DNA of 64,000 nucleotides from assembly GCF_918797525.1 (NCBI RefSeq), contig NZ_OU963893.1, positions 3,410,001 to 3,474,000 on the forward strand, read 5' to 3'. The translations under genes and the position numbers were made by a program. Below the pieces are notes generated by a model. The model had not been told where the DNA came from. It was given only the letters and a program-made list of their open reading frames with translations, and made no database searches. Positions 8,493 to 18,834 of the stretch are shown here, one piece after another. The DNA comes from an unidentified bacterial endosymbiont. GTDB lineage: Bacteria; Pseudomonadota; Gammaproteobacteria; Enterobacterales; Enterobacteriaceae. The first letter of the stretch is position 1; each line of letters opens with the position of its first letter.

Positions 8493-10511
8493 TTACTTGC
8501 CTTTGATCTCATACAGTGGGGTTTGACCCGCAACCACCTGACCTTTCGCCTGGATGACCATGCCGCTAAAGTCGTCGATATTGCTGCAAACAACCGGGCT
8601 AATCATCGAGCGCGCATTGGCGTTCAGGAAGTCGAGGTCCATTTCCAGAACCGGCTGACCTGCAACCACTTCAGTCCCCTCCTCCACCAGGCGGGTAAAG
8701 CCCTGGCCGTTCAGCGCAACGGTATCGATACCCATATGGACAACGATCTCCGCACCCTTTTCTGTTTCCAGGCAGAACGCGTGATTGGTGTTGAAAATTT
8801 TCACGATGGTGCCGGCCGCTGGCGATACCACAGTTTTTTCCGTTGGTTTCACCGCCACCCCGTCGCCAACCGCTTTACTGGCAAACGCTTCATCAGGGAC
8901 CTGCTCAATGGCAACAACTTCGCCAGTCACCGGAGAAACCAGCGCAGCGATGGTCGTTGCATTGGGCACCGCCTGAGGAGTAACAGCGGGTGCGACGGCC
9001 GGTGCCGCAGAGGCTTGCGCCGCAGCGACCGGGCCGGTGGTTTTCATCGCATTGGCGATTTTCTCTGCCACGAAGCCTACGATAATCTGCACGCTGGTTT
9101 TGTTCAGACGGATTACGCCGGAGGCGCCCAGACGTTTTGCCAGCGCTTCGTTCACCAGCGAAGAGTCTTTCACGTTCAGACGCAGGCGAGTGATACAGGC
9201 ATCAATGCCGGTCAGGTTATCAGACCCCCCCACCGCCGCGATGTACTGACGTGCCAGACCAGAAACATCCTGATCCTGCGCACCGCTCACGTTCACGTCC
9301 TGACCATCGGCTTCGCTACCGGCCACGGCCAGTTCACGACCCGGCGTCATCAGGTTGAATTTGGTGATAGTGAAGCGGAACACCACATAATAAATGGCGA
9401 AGAAGACCAGACCTTGTGGGATCAACATCCACCAGTGGGTTGCCAGCGGGTTACGCGAGGAGAGCACCATATCCACCAGACCAGCGCTGAAGCCGAAGCC
9501 CGCAATCCAGTGCATGCTGGCAGCGATGAACACCGAGATACCGGTCAGCACGGCGTGGATCACATACAGGACTGGCGCAACGAACATGAAGGAGAATTCC
9601 AGCGGCTCGGTGATACCGGTAAAGAAGGCAGCAAACGCACCCGCCATCATAATCCCCAGCACTTTCGCTTTGTTCTCGGGACGCGCGCAATGGTAAATAG
9701 CCAGCGCCGCCCCCGGCAGGCCGAACATCATAATAGGGAAGAAGCCCGCCTGGTAACGACCGGTAATTCCCACAACCGCGTTACCGGCTTCGATGGACTG
9801 TGCGCCCCCGAGGAAGTTAGGGATATCGTTAATACCGGCGACGTCGAACCAGAATACGGAGTTCAGCGCGTGGTGCAGACCAACCGGAATTAAGAGGCGG
9901 TTGAAGAATGCGTACACGCCTGCACCGACGGAGCCTAATTTCTGGATCTGCTCGCCGAAGTTCACCAGGCCGTCAAAAATCACCGGCCATATGTACATCA
10001 GGATAAAGGCCACCACGATCATCACGAAGGAGGTCAGAATGGGCACCAGACGACGGCCGCTGAAGAACGACAACGCTTTTGGCAGCTCAACGCTGCTAAA
10101 GCGGTTGTACAGTTCCGCAGAGATAATACCGACGAGAATACCCACGAACTGGTTGTTTATTTTACCGAACGCAGCAGGAACCTGGTCCGCCGGGATTTTC
10201 TGGATCATGGAAACCGCAGCCGGGGAACAGAGCGTGGTTAGCACCAGGAAGCCCACAAAACCGGTCAGCGCCGCAGCACCGTCTTTATCTTTGGACATTC
10301 CATAAGCTACACCAATGGCAAACAGGACGGACATATTGTCGATAATGGCGGAACCAGACTTAATGAAGAAGGCCGCTAAAGCATTGTCTCCACCCCAGCC
10401 AACCGGGTCAATCCAGTAACCGACGCCCATTAATATCGCTGCCGCGGGCAGCGTGGCAACCGGCACCATAAGCGCCCGTCCAACCTTCTGTAAATAACCT
10501 AGAATACTCAC
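8493..10511 (-). CDS. nagE: N-acetylglucosamine PTS permease, EIICBA
   Basis: Imports and phosphorylates N-acetylglucosamine to GlcNAc-6-phosphate at the inner membrane. The 672-residue fusion has an N-terminal membrane IIC domain (about 1-375, many hydrophobic helices), a IIB domain with the phospho-cysteine in GIDACITRLRL, and a IIA domain with the phospho-histidine in VHMGIDTVALNG. The IIB-IIA linker is unusually rich in Ala, Pro and Val (AAAQASAAPAVAPAVTPQAV), and the whole is about 24 residues longer than the E. coli protein. A GTG start at 10509-10511 follows a strong GGGGGAAGAAA ribosome site. Divergent from nagB; repressed by NagC in E. coli. Confidence 0.97.
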   Translation of the reverse strand: MSILGYLQKVGRALMVPVATLPAAAILMGVGYWIDPVGWGGDNALAAFFIKSGSAIIDNMSVLFAIGVAYGMSKDKDGAAALTGFVGFLVLTTLCSPAAVSMIQKIPADQVPAAFGKINNQFVGILVGIISAELYNRFSSVELPKALSFFSGRRLVPILTSFVMIVVAFILMYIWPVIFDGLVNFGEQIQKLGSVGAGVYAFFNRLLIPVGLHHALNSVFWFDVAGINDIPNFLGGAQSIEAGNAVVGITGRYQAGFFPIMMFGLPGAALAIYHCARPENKAKVLGIMMAGAFAAFFTGITEPLEFSFMFVAPVLYVIHAVLTGISVFIAASMHWIAGFGFSAGLVDMVLSSRNPLATHWWMLIPQGLVFFAIYYVVFRFTITKFNLMTPGRELAVAGSEADGQDVNVSGAQDQDVSGLARQYIAAVGGSDNLTGIDACITRLRLNVKDSSLVNEALAKRLGASGVIRLNKTSVQIIVGFVAEKIANAMKTTGPVAAAQASAAPAVAPAVTPQAVPNATTIAALVSPVTGEVVAIEQVPDEAFASKAVGDGVAVKPTEKTVVSPAAGTIVKIFNTNHAFCLETEKGAEIVVHMGIDTVALNGQGFTRLVEEGTEVVAGQPVLEMDLDFLNANARSMISPVVCSNIDDFSGMVIQAKGQVVAGQTPLYEIKGK

Positions 10512-10622
10512 TTTCTTCCCCCTATGAGACCCCGTTTCAGGCGCATTCTCAGCTGTGTTTTTATTGTGTCACTAACCTATAGATACGGCTTATGATTCAT
10601 GGCAAGGTGAGTGTGTGAAAAA

Positions 10623-10643
10623 TTAATTCGTATCGCAAATTAA
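10623..10643. promoter_or_regulatory. NagC operator near nagE
   Basis: TTAATTCGTATCGCAAATTAA is an imperfect palindrome of the NagC type, 112 bp upstream of the nagE start. In E. coli NagC dimers bound at the nagE and nagB operators loop the DNA between them. Confidence 0.75.
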
Positions 10644-10655
10644 ACGCGTGTTTTT

Positions 10656-10671
10656 TGTGATTTTTGTCACC
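10656..10671. promoter_or_regulatory. CRP site in the nagE-nagB intergenic region
   Basis: TGTGA-TTTTTG-TCACC matches the CRP consensus TGTGA-N6-TCACA at 9 of 10 half-site positions. It sits between the two NagC operators, the same layout as in E. coli, where CRP activates both divergent promoters. Confidence 0.8.
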
Positions 10672-10716
10672 AAATATCGTTAACAATCCTCCCTTACACT
10701 GGCTAAGAGCGAAAAC

Positions 10717-10740
10717 TTATTTTATCATTCAAAAAATCAA
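10717..10740. promoter_or_regulatory. NagC operator near nagB
   Basis: TTATTTTATCATTCAAAAAA followed by TCAA closely resembles the E. coli nagB operator. Its spacing of about 95 bp from the nagE operator is suitable for NagC looping. Confidence 0.72.
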
Positions 10741-10836
10741 GACGGATTGATCCGGCCTGAAAGGTTCCAGGTTACGCTTAGTTCAGGCAGCAGAAATCAT
10801 CCGCCCACTCTTTTACATAAACTTTTGAGGTGAATA

Positions 10837-11637
10837 ATGAGACTGATCCCCCTGGCAACAGCCGAACAAGTCGGTAAATGGGCTGCTCGCCATATCGTTA
10901 ACCGCATTAATGCCTTTAAACCTACCGCCGATCGTCCTTTCGTTCTTGGCCTTCCAACCGGCGGTACGCCGCTGACCGCGTATAAAGCTTTGGTTGAAAT
11001 GCACAAAGCGGGCCAGGTTAGCTTCAAGCATGTTGTCACCTTCAACATGGATGAATATGTAGGCTTAGCGAAAGAACATCCAGAGAGCTACCACAGCTTC
11101 ATGCACCGCAACTTCTTCGATCACGTTGATATTCCGGCTGAAAACATCAATCTGCTGAATGGTAACGCACCTGATATTGACGCAGAATGCCGTCAGTACG
11201 AAGAAAAAATTCGTTCCTACGGTAAAATCCACCTTTTCATGGGTGGAGTGGGCAACGATGGTCACATCGCGTTTAACGAGCCTGCGTCTTCTCTGGCCTC
11301 CCGTACCCGTATTAAAACGCTGACCCATGACACTCGCGTGGCAAACTCTCGCTTCTTTAATGGCGACGTGAATCAGGTTCCAAAATACGCGCTGACCGTA
11401 GGCGTAGGTACCCTTCTGGATGCCGAAGAGGTGATGATTCTGGTGCTGGGCGGCGTAAAAGCGCAGGCGCTCCAGGCCGCCGTTGAAGGCAACGTTAACC
11501 ACATGTGGACCATCAGTTGTCTGCAGTTGCATCCAAAAGCAGTCGTCGTGTGTGACGAACCGTCGACGATGGAACTGAAAGTGAAAACGCTGAAATACTT
11601 CAACGAGTTAGAAGCAGAAAATATTAAAGGTCTGTAA
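10837..11637 (+). CDS. nagB: Glucosamine-6-phosphate deaminase
   Basis: Converts glucosamine-6-phosphate to fructose-6-phosphate and ammonia; cytoplasmic allosteric hexamer activated by GlcNAc-6-P. The 266 residues match E. coli NagB exactly. Visible active-site motifs are NMDEYVGL (Asp72) and [18 protein letters not shown] (Asp141, His143, Glu148). First gene of nagBACD; a GC-rich hairpin separates it from nagA. Confidence 0.98.
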   Translation: MRLIPLATAEQVGKWAARHIVNRINAFKPTADRPFVLGLPTGGTPLTAYKALVEMHKAGQVSFKHVVTFNMDEYVGLAKEHPESYHSFMHRNFFDHVDIPAENINLLNGNAPDIDAECRQYEEKIRSYGKIHLFMGGVGNDGHIAFNEPASSLASRTRIKTLTHDTRVANSRFFNGDVNQVPKYALTVGVGTLLDAEEVMILVLGGVKAQALQAAVEGNVNHMWTISCLQLHPKAVVVCDEPSTMELKVKTLKYFNELEAENIKGL

Positions 11638-11645
11638 TTGAATTG

Positions 11646-11666
11646 CCGCCCCTGACGCAGGGGCGG
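11646..11666 (+). terminator. Hairpin between nagB and nagA
   Basis: CCGCCCCTG-ACG-CAGGGGCGG is a perfect 9-bp stem with a 3-base loop between the nagB stop and nagA start; a short T-run (CCATTTTTA) follows after 7 bases. It may stabilise the nagB 3' end or attenuate readthrough, rather than fully terminate an operon that must include nagA. Confidence 0.6.
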
Positions 11667-11692
11667 TCGCCATTTTTATACCGGGGGTCGTT

Positions 11693-12841
11693 ATGTACGC
11701 TTTAACCCACAGTCGGATTTATACCGGCCATGAAATTCTGGATGACCATGCGATTGTTGTCGCAAATGGCCTGATTGAACGAGTTTGTCCGCTGGCAGAA
11801 CTGCCGCCGGAGATGGAACTGCGCTCACTCAGTGGAGCAACGATCTCCCCCGGTTTCATTGATGTACAGCTTAACGGCTGCGGCGGGGTGCAGTTTAATG
11901 ACACCGCAGAAGCGGTGACGGTTGAAACGCTGAAAATCATGCAGAAAGCCAACGAAAAATCGGGCTGCACCAGCTATCTGCCAACTCTCATCACCAGCAG
12001 CGATGCGCTGATGAAACAAGGTATTCACGTCATGCGTGAATACCTGACAAAATATCCTCATCAGGCGCTGGGCCTGCACCTGGAAGGACCGTGGCTGAAC
12101 ATGGTCAAGAAAGGCACGCATAACCCCGATTACGTGCGTAAACCCGACGCCGACCTCGTCGATTACCTGTGTGCGAATGCCGACGTTATCACCAAAGTGA
12201 CGCTGGCACCGGAAATAGCAGGCACTGACGTTATCAGCAAACTGGCAGCGGCTGGCATCATCGTTTCAGCAGGGCACTCAAACGCGACGGTAAAAGAAGC
12301 CAAAGCCGGTTTCCGCGCAGGTATCACTTTTGCGACACACCTTTACAACGCCATGCCTTATATTACCGGTCGCGAGCCGGGCCTGGTCGGGGCGATTCTG
12401 GACGAGCCTGATGTTTATTGCGGCATCATCGCCGATGGCTTACACGTTGATTACACCAACATCCGCAACGCCAAGCGTCTGAAAGGCGATAAGCTGTGCC
12501 TGGTGACCGATGCAACCGCACCGGCAGGGGCAAATATTGAACAGTTCATTTTTGCTGGTAAAACAATATACTACCGCAACGGACTCTGTGTGGATGAAAA
12601 CGGTACGCTGAGCGGTTCAGCGTTAACCATGATTGAAGGGGTGCGTAACCTCGTCGAGCATTGCGGAATTGCCCTTGATGAAGTGCTGCGTATGGCAACG
12701 CTTTATCCGGCGCGTGCTATTGGCGTGGATAAACAACTGGGCGGTATTGCACCAGGTATGGTTGCAAACCTGACCGCATTCACACAGGATTTTAAAATCA
12801 TTAAGACCATCGTTAATGGTAACGAGGTCGTCACTGAGTAA
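11693..12841 (+). CDS. nagA: N-acetylglucosamine-6-phosphate deacetylase
   Basis: Removes acetate from GlcNAc-6-phosphate, giving the NagB substrate. The product is 382 residues, as in E. coli, with an amidohydrolase fold. The metal and catalytic motifs are seen in order: LHLEGPWL (Glu131 region), SAGHSNA (His195), THLYNAM (His216) and LVTDAT (Asp273). Loss of its substrate GlcNAc-6-P sets the level of NagC inducer. It is followed after 8 bp by nagC. Confidence 0.98.
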   Translation: MYALTHSRIYTGHEILDDHAIVVANGLIERVCPLAELPPEMELRSLSGATISPGFIDVQLNGCGGVQFNDTAEAVTVETLKIMQKANEKSGCTSYLPTLITSSDALMKQGIHVMREYLTKYPHQALGLHLEGPWLNMVKKGTHNPDYVRKPDADLVDYLCANADVITKVTLAPEIAGTDVISKLAAAGIIVSAGHSNATVKEAKAGFRAGITFATHLYNAMPYITGREPGLVGAILDEPDVYCGIIADGLHVDYTNIRNAKRLKGDKLCLVTDATAPAGANIEQFIFAGKTIYYRNGLCVDENGTLSGSALTMIEGVRNLVEHCGIALDEVLRMATLYPARAIGVDKQLGGIAPGMVANLTAFTQDFKIIKTIVNGNEVVTE

Positions 12842-12849
12842 GTAAAAGT

Positions 12850-14070
12850 ATGACACCAGGCGGACAAGCTCAAATCGGTAATGTCGATCTCGTTAAACAA
12901 CTTAACAGCGCGGCAGTTTATCGCCTGATTGACCAACACGGGCCAATCTCACGCATTCAGATAGCCGAACAAAGCCAGCTTGCTCCCGCCAGCGTGACAA
13001 AAATTACACGCCAGCTTATTGAGCGCGGCCTGATCAAAGAAGTCGACCAGCAAGCCTCCACCGGCGGTCGCCGCGCGATCTCAATCATTACCGAAACCCG
13101 CAATTTTCAGGCGATTGGCGTCCGTTTGGGACGTCATGACACCACGCTGACGCTCTACGATCTGAGCAGTAAAGCCATTGCCGAAGAACACTATCCGCTA
13201 CCAGAGCGTACTCAGGAAACGCTCGAACACGCGTTGCTGAACACCATCGCGCAGTTTATGGAAAACTGTCAGCGCAAGATCCGTGAACTTATCGCTATTT
13301 CGGTAATTTTGCCGGGCCTTGTTGATCCGGAAAGTGGCGTGATCCGTTATATGCCGCACATTCAGGTCGAGAACTGGGGGCTGGTGGTTGCGCTGGAAAA
13401 GCGCTTTAAAGTCACCTGCTTTGTGGGACACGATATTCGCTCTTTAGCGCTGGCCGAGCACTTTTTTGGTGCGAGCCAGGATTGCGAAGACTCTATCCTG
13501 GTGCGTGTTCACCGCGGTACGGGGGCAGGCATTATTTCCAACGGTCGCATTTTTATTGGCCGCAATGGCAATGTGGGCGAAATTGGTCACATCCAGGTTG
13601 ACCCCCTCGGCGAACGCTGCCACTGCGGTAACTTTGGCTGTCTTGAAACCGTTGCCGCCAACGCGGCTATAGAGCATCGCGTCCGCCATCTGCTGGAACA
13701 AGGCTACCAAAGCCGCGTTACGCTGGACGACTGTAAAATCGGCGCTATTTGCAAAGCGGCAAACAAAGGCGATGCGCTGGCCAGCGAAGTGATTGAGCAG
13801 GTTGGACGCCAACTGGGTAAAACCATCGCCATTGCCATCAACCTGTTTAACCCACAAAAAGTGGTGATCGCCGGTGAGATCGTCGAAGCAGAAAAAGTGT
13901 TATTACCGGCAATTGACGGCTGTATTAACACCCAGGCGCTGAAAGCGTTTCGCCAGAACTTACCGGTGGTGCGTTCAACGCTCGATCATCGCTCTGCGAT
14001 TGGCGCCTTTGCGCTGGTTAAACGCGCTATGCTCAACGGTATTCTGCTGCAGCATTTGCTGGAATCCTAA
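12850..14070 (+). CDS. nagC: NagC, ROK-family repressor of amino-sugar genes
   Basis: Repressor of nagE, nagBACD and chiP, and activator of glmUS in E. coli; induced by GlcNAc-6-phosphate. The 406 residues include an N-terminal winged helix (about 20-80, ISRIQIAEQSQLAPASVTKI) and a ROK sugar-kinase-like domain. That domain carries the zinc motif GHIQVDPLGERCHCGNFGC (His and three Cys). It lies 8 bp after nagA. Three candidate operators for this protein are visible within the window. Confidence 0.97.
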   Translation: MTPGGQAQIGNVDLVKQLNSAAVYRLIDQHGPISRIQIAEQSQLAPASVTKITRQLIERGLIKEVDQQASTGGRRAISIITETRNFQAIGVRLGRHDTTLTLYDLSSKAIAEEHYPLPERTQETLEHALLNTIAQFMENCQRKIRELIAISVILPGLVDPESGVIRYMPHIQVENWGLVVALEKRFKVTCFVGHDIRSLALAEHFFGASQDCEDSILVRVHRGTGAGIISNGRIFIGRNGNVGEIGHIQVDPLGERCHCGNFGCLETVAANAAIEHRVRHLLEQGYQSRVTLDDCKIGAICKAANKGDALASEVIEQVGRQLGKTIAIAINLFNPQKVVIAGEIVEAEKVLLPAIDGCINTQALKAFRQNLPVVRSTLDHRSAIGAFALVKRAMLNGILLQHLLES

Positions 14071-14115
14071 TCGGATCTTATAGTAACGCCTTCTTTTTCT
14101 GATGTCGGAACGTCC

Positions 14116-14868
14116 ATGACTATTAAGAATGTAATTTGTGATATTGACGGCGTGCTGATGCACGATAACGTTGCCGTGCCGGGTGCTGCGGAATTTTTAA
14201 ACCGCATCATTGACAAAGGAATGCCACTGGTTCTTCTCACGAACTACCCTTCCCAAACCGGTCAGGATTTGGCAAACCGCTTTGCCACGGCGGGCGTAAA
14301 CGTACCGGACAGCGTATTTTATACTTCCGCAATGGCCACCGCCGATTTCCTCAAGCGTCAGGAAGGGAAAAAGGCTTACGTGGTCGGCGAAGGCGCGCTG
14401 ATCCACGAACTCTATAAAGCGGGCTTTACCATCACCGATGTGAACCCAGACTTTGTGATCGTAGGTGAAACGCGTTCCTACAACTGGGAGATGATGCACA
14501 AAGCATCTTACTTTGTTGCTAACGGTGCGCGTTTTATCGCCACTAACCCGGACAGCCACGGCCGGGGGTTTTATCCAGCCTGCGGCGCGCTATGTGCCGG
14601 TATCGAAAAAATATCAGGGCGCAAACCGTTTGTTGTCGGTAAGCCCAGCCCGTGGATCGTCCGTGCCGCCCTGAACAAAATGCAGGCTCACTCTGAAGAG
14701 ACAGTGATTGTAGGCGACAACCTGCGCACCGATATTCTCGCGGGCTTCCAGGCGGGTCTTGAAACCATTCTGGTTCTCTCTGGCGTCTCCACGCTTGACG
14801 ATATTGATGCCATGCCATTCCGGCCAAGCTGGATTTACCCCTCCGTTGACGAAATCGACGTCATCTGA
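14116..14868 (+). CDS. nagD: NagD/UmpH, HAD-family nucleotide phosphatase
   Basis: Dephosphorylates UMP and other ribonucleoside monophosphates; 250 residues, cytoplasmic. HAD motifs: DIDGVLM near the N-terminus (nucleophile Asp9), TNYPS (motif II), KPSP Lys, and VGDNLRTDI (motif IV). It is the last gene of nagBACD, 45 bp after nagC. In E. coli asnB follows directly; here a foreign three-gene unit intervenes. Confidence 0.96.
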   Translation: MTIKNVICDIDGVLMHDNVAVPGAAEFLNRIIDKGMPLVLLTNYPSQTGQDLANRFATAGVNVPDSVFYTSAMATADFLKRQEGKKAYVVGEGALIHELYKAGFTITDVNPDFVIVGETRSYNWEMMHKASYFVANGARFIATNPDSHGRGFYPACGALCAGIEKISGRKPFVVGKPSPWIVRAALNKMQAHSEETVIVGDNLRTDILAGFQAGLETILVLSGVSTLDDIDAMPFRPSWIYPSVDEIDVI

Positions 14869-15209
14869 CCACGACGACTGCTGAGTAATTTGAATTGCAG
14901 GAATGTGTAAAGCCAGCGCACCTGCACTTTGAGATAGACAAGATATAACTTTCCTCCGCTGTTCCGGCAAATGCGCGAAGAGGCGTAATTTTTATCAGGC
15001 CTTTTCCACTATTACACCCCAACGTTATTGATAGTAAACATATATAAATACATATCATTATTTTCCTTACGCTTATCATCAAATATCTAAAAATGTGATC
15101 GATTATCAGAAAAAGAATTCTCATAATTCAATAGTCGATTTTTATAATAGATTTATTCCCTGTAAAACCTAATATAGAGATACTTGTATGGTAGACAGGA
15201 ATTGATTCT
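14869..15209. other. A/T-rich intergenic region before the glucuronidase unit
   Basis: A 341-bp gap, clearly richer in A and T than the nag genes. A -10-like TATAAT lies at 15143-15148, but no matching -35 sits 17 bp upstream, suggesting an activator-dependent promoter. No convincing CRP, UxuR/ExuR or KdgR palindrome was found by eye. An AGGAAT ribosome site precedes the ATG at 15210. Confidence 0.5.
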
Positions 15210-17216
15210 ATGACGACACTGAATTTTAATACGCCAACGGCTAACCTAAGCCGCTGCTGGCTTCCCATTAACAGGCGCGAAAATTGGCTTCAACACTATC
15301 TTCAGTACGTTCACCTTCCAGAAATGGACCATCCGGTGAAGGTAACGCTTTGTTCTGAAATAAAAGCGTTAAACGATAACGTATTTTTTTCAAATGAAAC
15401 AAACAACCTTTCGCTTGAATTCACGTTGTCAGAGGACGTCTCGCAGGATGCTGAACAATATACAATTAATATTATGGAAAATAAAATTTTCATTGCGGCA
15501 AGCGGCTGGCAAGGATTGCTTTACGCCTGGTTTCATTTGCTACGCCACCGTGAAATTCCCTCACACTATCCCTTAATTATAACTGAAAAACCCGCCTTCG
15601 CTGTCCGTATGATTAATCATTGGGATAATATGGATGGCACCATTGAGCGGGGGTATGCCGGACGCTCCTTTTTCTTTCGCAATAATCGCATCGATTACGA
15701 TCCGCAACGGCTGCATAATTACGCCCGCCTGTTGGCCAGTATCGGTATTAATGCCATTGCCATTAATAACGTCAACGTTCATCACCATGAAACCGCATTG
15801 ATCAACGATGAGCTTCTCCCACAAGTGTCAGGCCTGGCCGCTATTTTCCGCCAGTACGCTATCCGGTTTTTTTTGAGCATCAATTTTGCTGCGCCTGTTG
15901 AAGAAGGTGACCTTGATACGGCAGATCCGCTCAATACCTCCGTTATTGCCTGGTGGGAAAACCGCGCGCATAAAATTTACCAGCACATCCCCGATTTTGG
16001 TGGATACATTATTAAAGCAGACTCGGAACACCGACCCGGCCCCTTCACCTATCAGCGCACCCACGCCGACGGCGCTAACATGCTTGCCCGCACGCTAATA
16101 TCCAGGGGAGGCGTCGTTTACTGGCGCTGCTTCGTCTATAACTGCCAGCAACAATGGTTTGATCGGACGACCGATCGCGCAAAATCAGCCTGGGAACATT
16201 TTACGCCGCTGGATGGTCAGTTCGACGAGAACGTGATCCTGCAGATAAAAAACGGACCGATGGACTTCCAGGTACGCGAACCGGTATCCCCGCTTCTGGG
16301 CAGTATGCTGAATACCAACAAAGTTATGGAGTTGCAAATTACCCAGGAATATACCGGACAGCAGATCGATCTCTGCTGGCTGGTTCCACAGTGGAAAACC
16401 ATTCTTAACTTTGACACCCGTCCCGGGGAGCATAACGAATCGATAACTGACATCCTGAGCGGGAATTCACAGCACAACATGCTGCACAGCGGGATTACGG
16501 CTGTCGTGAATACCGGTGACAGTCCTTACTGGACAGGGCATCCGCTCGCTCAGGCTAATCTTTATGGTTACGGTCGACTTCTCTGGGATCCACAAATAGA
16601 TGAACGCGGGCTTGCCGAAGAGTGGTGCCAGCTCACCTTTTCAACCGACCCGCAGGTAGTCAAAACGGTCAGTCAAATGCTCCTGAGCAGTTGGCAGACC
16701 TACGAGAATTATACCGCACCGCTCGGTGTCGGCTGGATGGTACAGCCTCATCATCACTACGGCCCCTCTGTGGACGGTTACGAGTACAGCTGTTGGGGCA
16801 CCTACCACTACGCAGACCGCTATGGCCTTGGGGTAGACAGAACGCATACCCGCGGGACAGGCTATACCAAACAGTATCACCCTCTTAACGGCCAGATGTT
16901 TAACAACCCGCATCGTTGTCCGCAGGAACTGCTGCTCTTTTTCCACCATCTTCAATATCGCCACGTTTTGCCCTCAGGGAAAACGTTAATTCAGCATATC
17001 TATGATAGCCACTTCAGCGGTGCCAGTCAGGTAGAAGCCTATTTACAAGAGTGGCAAACGCTGGAGAGCAAAATCGACGACGATATTTTCCTTGAGGTGC
17101 GCCAGCGTCTGGAAAAACAGCTAATAAATGCCAGGGAATGGCGTGACCAGATTAACACCTATTTTTATCGTAAATCGAGAATTAAGGATTTGCGAAACCG
17201 GTTGATCCATCCATAA
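15210..17216 (+). CDS. aguA: GH67 alpha-glucuronidase
   Basis: A 668-residue enzyme recognised as glycoside hydrolase family 67, which cleaves (4-O-methyl-)glucuronic acid from the non-reducing end of xylo-oligosaccharides. Family blocks seen are [18 protein letters not shown] (about 135-152), [27 protein letters not shown], and [17 protein letters not shown]. Candidate catalytic residues are Glu273 (KADSE), Asp352 (MDF) and Glu380 (ITQEY). Their spacing of 79 and 28 is the same as Glu285, Asp364 and Glu392, as remembered for the Geobacillus enzyme. No signal peptide is seen, so it acts in the cytoplasm on imported fragments. First gene of a three-gene unit with a transporter and a porin, inserted between nagD and asnB. 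Confidence 0.93.
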   Translation: MTTLNFNTPTANLSRCWLPINRRENWLQHYLQYVHLPEMDHPVKVTLCSEIKALNDNVFFSNETNNLSLEFTLSEDVSQDAEQYTINIMENKIFIAASGWQGLLYAWFHLLRHREIPSHYPLIITEKPAFAVRMINHWDNMDGTIERGYAGRSFFFRNNRIDYDPQRLHNYARLLASIGINAIAINNVNVHHHETALINDELLPQVSGLAAIFRQYAIRFFLSINFAAPVEEGDLDTADPLNTSVIAWWENRAHKIYQHIPDFGGYIIKADSEHRPGPFTYQRTHADGANMLARTLISRGGVVYWRCFVYNCQQQWFDRTTDRAKSAWEHFTPLDGQFDENVILQIKNGPMDFQVREPVSPLLGSMLNTNKVMELQITQEYTGQQIDLCWLVPQWKTILNFDTRPGEHNESITDILSGNSQHNMLHSGITAVVNTGDSPYWTGHPLAQANLYGYGRLLWDPQIDERGLAEEWCQLTFSTDPQVVKTVSQMLLSSWQTYENYTAPLGVGWMVQPHHHYGPSVDGYEYSCWGTYHYADRYGLGVDRTHTRGTGYTKQYHPLNGQMFNNPHRCPQELLLFFHHLQYRHVLPSGKTLIQHIYDSHFSGASQVEAYLQEWQTLESKIDDDIFLEVRQRLEKQLINAREWRDQINTYFYRKSRIKDLRNRLIHP

Positions 17217-17294
17217 CCGTAACACCTTAATACTGCCAAATCATCGGCAGAAAAGTGAATTCAGGAATAACACCGTACTTTCAGGAGAAAGTCT

Positions 17295-18758
17295 ATGGAT
17301 ACCCCTGTCGCAATAAAAATTAAAACCTACGTTGGCTATGGCATGACAGATTTATTTTCCAGCGGGGCATTTGCCATCATTGCCGCCTGGATGATGTATT
17401 TCTTTACCAATTTTGCAGGGTTAACACCCATTCAAGGAGGCTCGATACTTTTTATCGCTAAAATCATTGACACGTTTGTCAGCCCCTGTGTGGGTTATAT
17501 CACCGACAATATTGGTAACACCAGGTTGGGGAGACGTTTCGGTCGCCGTCGGCTGTTTCTACTGGCTGGCGCCTTTCTGGTATACGTATTCTCGCTGCTG
17601 TGGATCCCCGGCATGCCATGGATCTATTATTTAATCGTTTATATTGCCGTTGAAATCATCGCCGCTCTGGTGATTATTCCCTGGGAAACACTGGCCTCAG
17701 AGATGACTGACGATTATAAACAGCGCAGCATTCTGTCTGCAATTCGGCTATTTTATGGTGGTTTTAGCACCTGGCTTGCAACCTTCCTTCCCGGCCGCTT
17801 GTTTGCTCATTTCGGCACGTCTGACAGTAAAGTCTTTTTCATTAATGGGGTGATTTTCTCCATCATCTTTATGTTTGCCTTACTCATAACCTGGTCCACC
17901 ACCTGGGAGAGAAAACAACAACCACAAGACGTACCTAAACCCGCCCAAAGGTTTAGCCTGAAATCGGTCTTTTGCGATATGGCCTCGACTTTGCGCATCC
18001 GCTGTTTCCGTCAGCATCTTACAATGTATATTCTTTCGTTTACCTCATTAGATCTGTTCTATACCGTTTTCATTTACTTCATTATTTACTCCCTGAAGGG
18101 TGATGCCATTCTTGCCTCAAACCTGCTGGCGATTGGCATCTTTTTAACCGGCTGGAGCAATGCGCTCATGGCATGGGCGGTTATCCGTTACGGACAAACT
18201 CGATGCCTGAAAATCTGTCTGATCGTAAGTGTGATGTCATTTTTTGTTTTCGGCGGTCTTTATCTGTGGCATCCGCTATCAATCATTCCCATCATGTATG
18301 CCACTTCGCTGGTCTATCAGTTTTTTAAAGGCGGCTATGTCTACATCATCTGGAATATTTACCCCTTTATCCCTGACGTAGACGAACTGGTCACGCGCCA
18401 GCGTCGCGAAGGCCTCTTTGCCGGAGTGATGACGCTAGCCCGGAAGAGCACATCAGCACTGGCTGGCATGCTTATTGGTGCCGTTCTTCAGTTCGCTCAT
18501 TTTGATGCCACCAGCTCAACACAATCTCTCTTTACCGTTCATGGCATTACTGGCCTGTTCTTTTTCGGCAACGTCCTGCTGTTGCTAGTGAGCACTGTGA
18601 TCGCCTTTCGCTTTAAATTATCCAAAGAAAATCATCAACGAATTAAAGAAGAAGTTGCGCGACTGAAAGAAGGAGGTCAATTAGCCAATACCGATCCGGA
18701 AACTAAAAAAGTGCTTCATGCCCTTACCGGGCTACCCCACGAAAAACTCTGGTCGTAA
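17295..18758 (+). CDS. GPH-family glycoside/oligosaccharide:cation symporter
   Basis: A 487-residue inner membrane protein with about 12 hydrophobic segments, of the glycoside-pentoside-hexuronide family (MelB, UidB, XynB/YagG relatives). Family signs: the N-terminal GYGMTDLFSSG, and the loop 2-3 motif GYITDNIGNTRLGRRFGRRR with its dense arginines. A charged C-terminal tail (KEEVARLKEGGQLANTDPETKKVL) resembles those of xyloside transporters. It begins 78 bp after aguA with a good AGGAGA ribosome site. By context it is inferred to carry glucuronoxylo-oligosaccharides to the cytoplasmic GH67 enzyme; the substrate is not proven by sequence. Confidence 0.9.
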   Translation: MDTPVAIKIKTYVGYGMTDLFSSGAFAIIAAWMMYFFTNFAGLTPIQGGSILFIAKIIDTFVSPCVGYITDNIGNTRLGRRFGRRRLFLLAGAFLVYVFSLLWIPGMPWIYYLIVYIAVEIIAALVIIPWETLASEMTDDYKQRSILSAIRLFYGGFSTWLATFLPGRLFAHFGTSDSKVFFINGVIFSIIFMFALLITWSTTWERKQQPQDVPKPAQRFSLKSVFCDMASTLRIRCFRQHLTMYILSFTSLDLFYTVFIYFIIYSLKGDAILASNLLAIGIFLTGWSNALMAWAVIRYGQTRCLKICLIVSVMSFFVFGGLYLWHPLSIIPIMYATSLVYQFFKGGYVYIIWNIYPFIPDVDELVTRQRREGLFAGVMTLARKSTSALAGMLIGAVLQFAHFDATSSTQSLFTVHGITGLFFFGNVLLLLVSTVIAFRFKLSKENHQRIKEEVARLKEGGQLANTDPETKKVLHALTGLPHEKLWS

Positions 18759-18834
18759 AAAAATTCTTAGCCACCATTATCCGAAGCGGGCGGTATCGGA
18801 GAACGACACTTTTATCAATAATGGAATAATCGTA

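Noticed and set aside
8472..9893. 473-codon open frame on the plus strand opposite nagE
   Set aside because: It is a shadow of the GC-rich nagE coding strand; composition is rich in His, Arg and Gln, and it has no recognisable domain.
15095..15112. CRP-like TGTGATCGATTATCAGA upstream of aguA
   Set aside because: The half-sites are spaced wrongly for CRP and the right half matches poorly.
15182..15197. Possible UxuR/ExuR-like operator (TTGTATGGTAGACA) before aguA
   Set aside because: The symmetry is too weak compared with the remembered consensus, and no other support was found.
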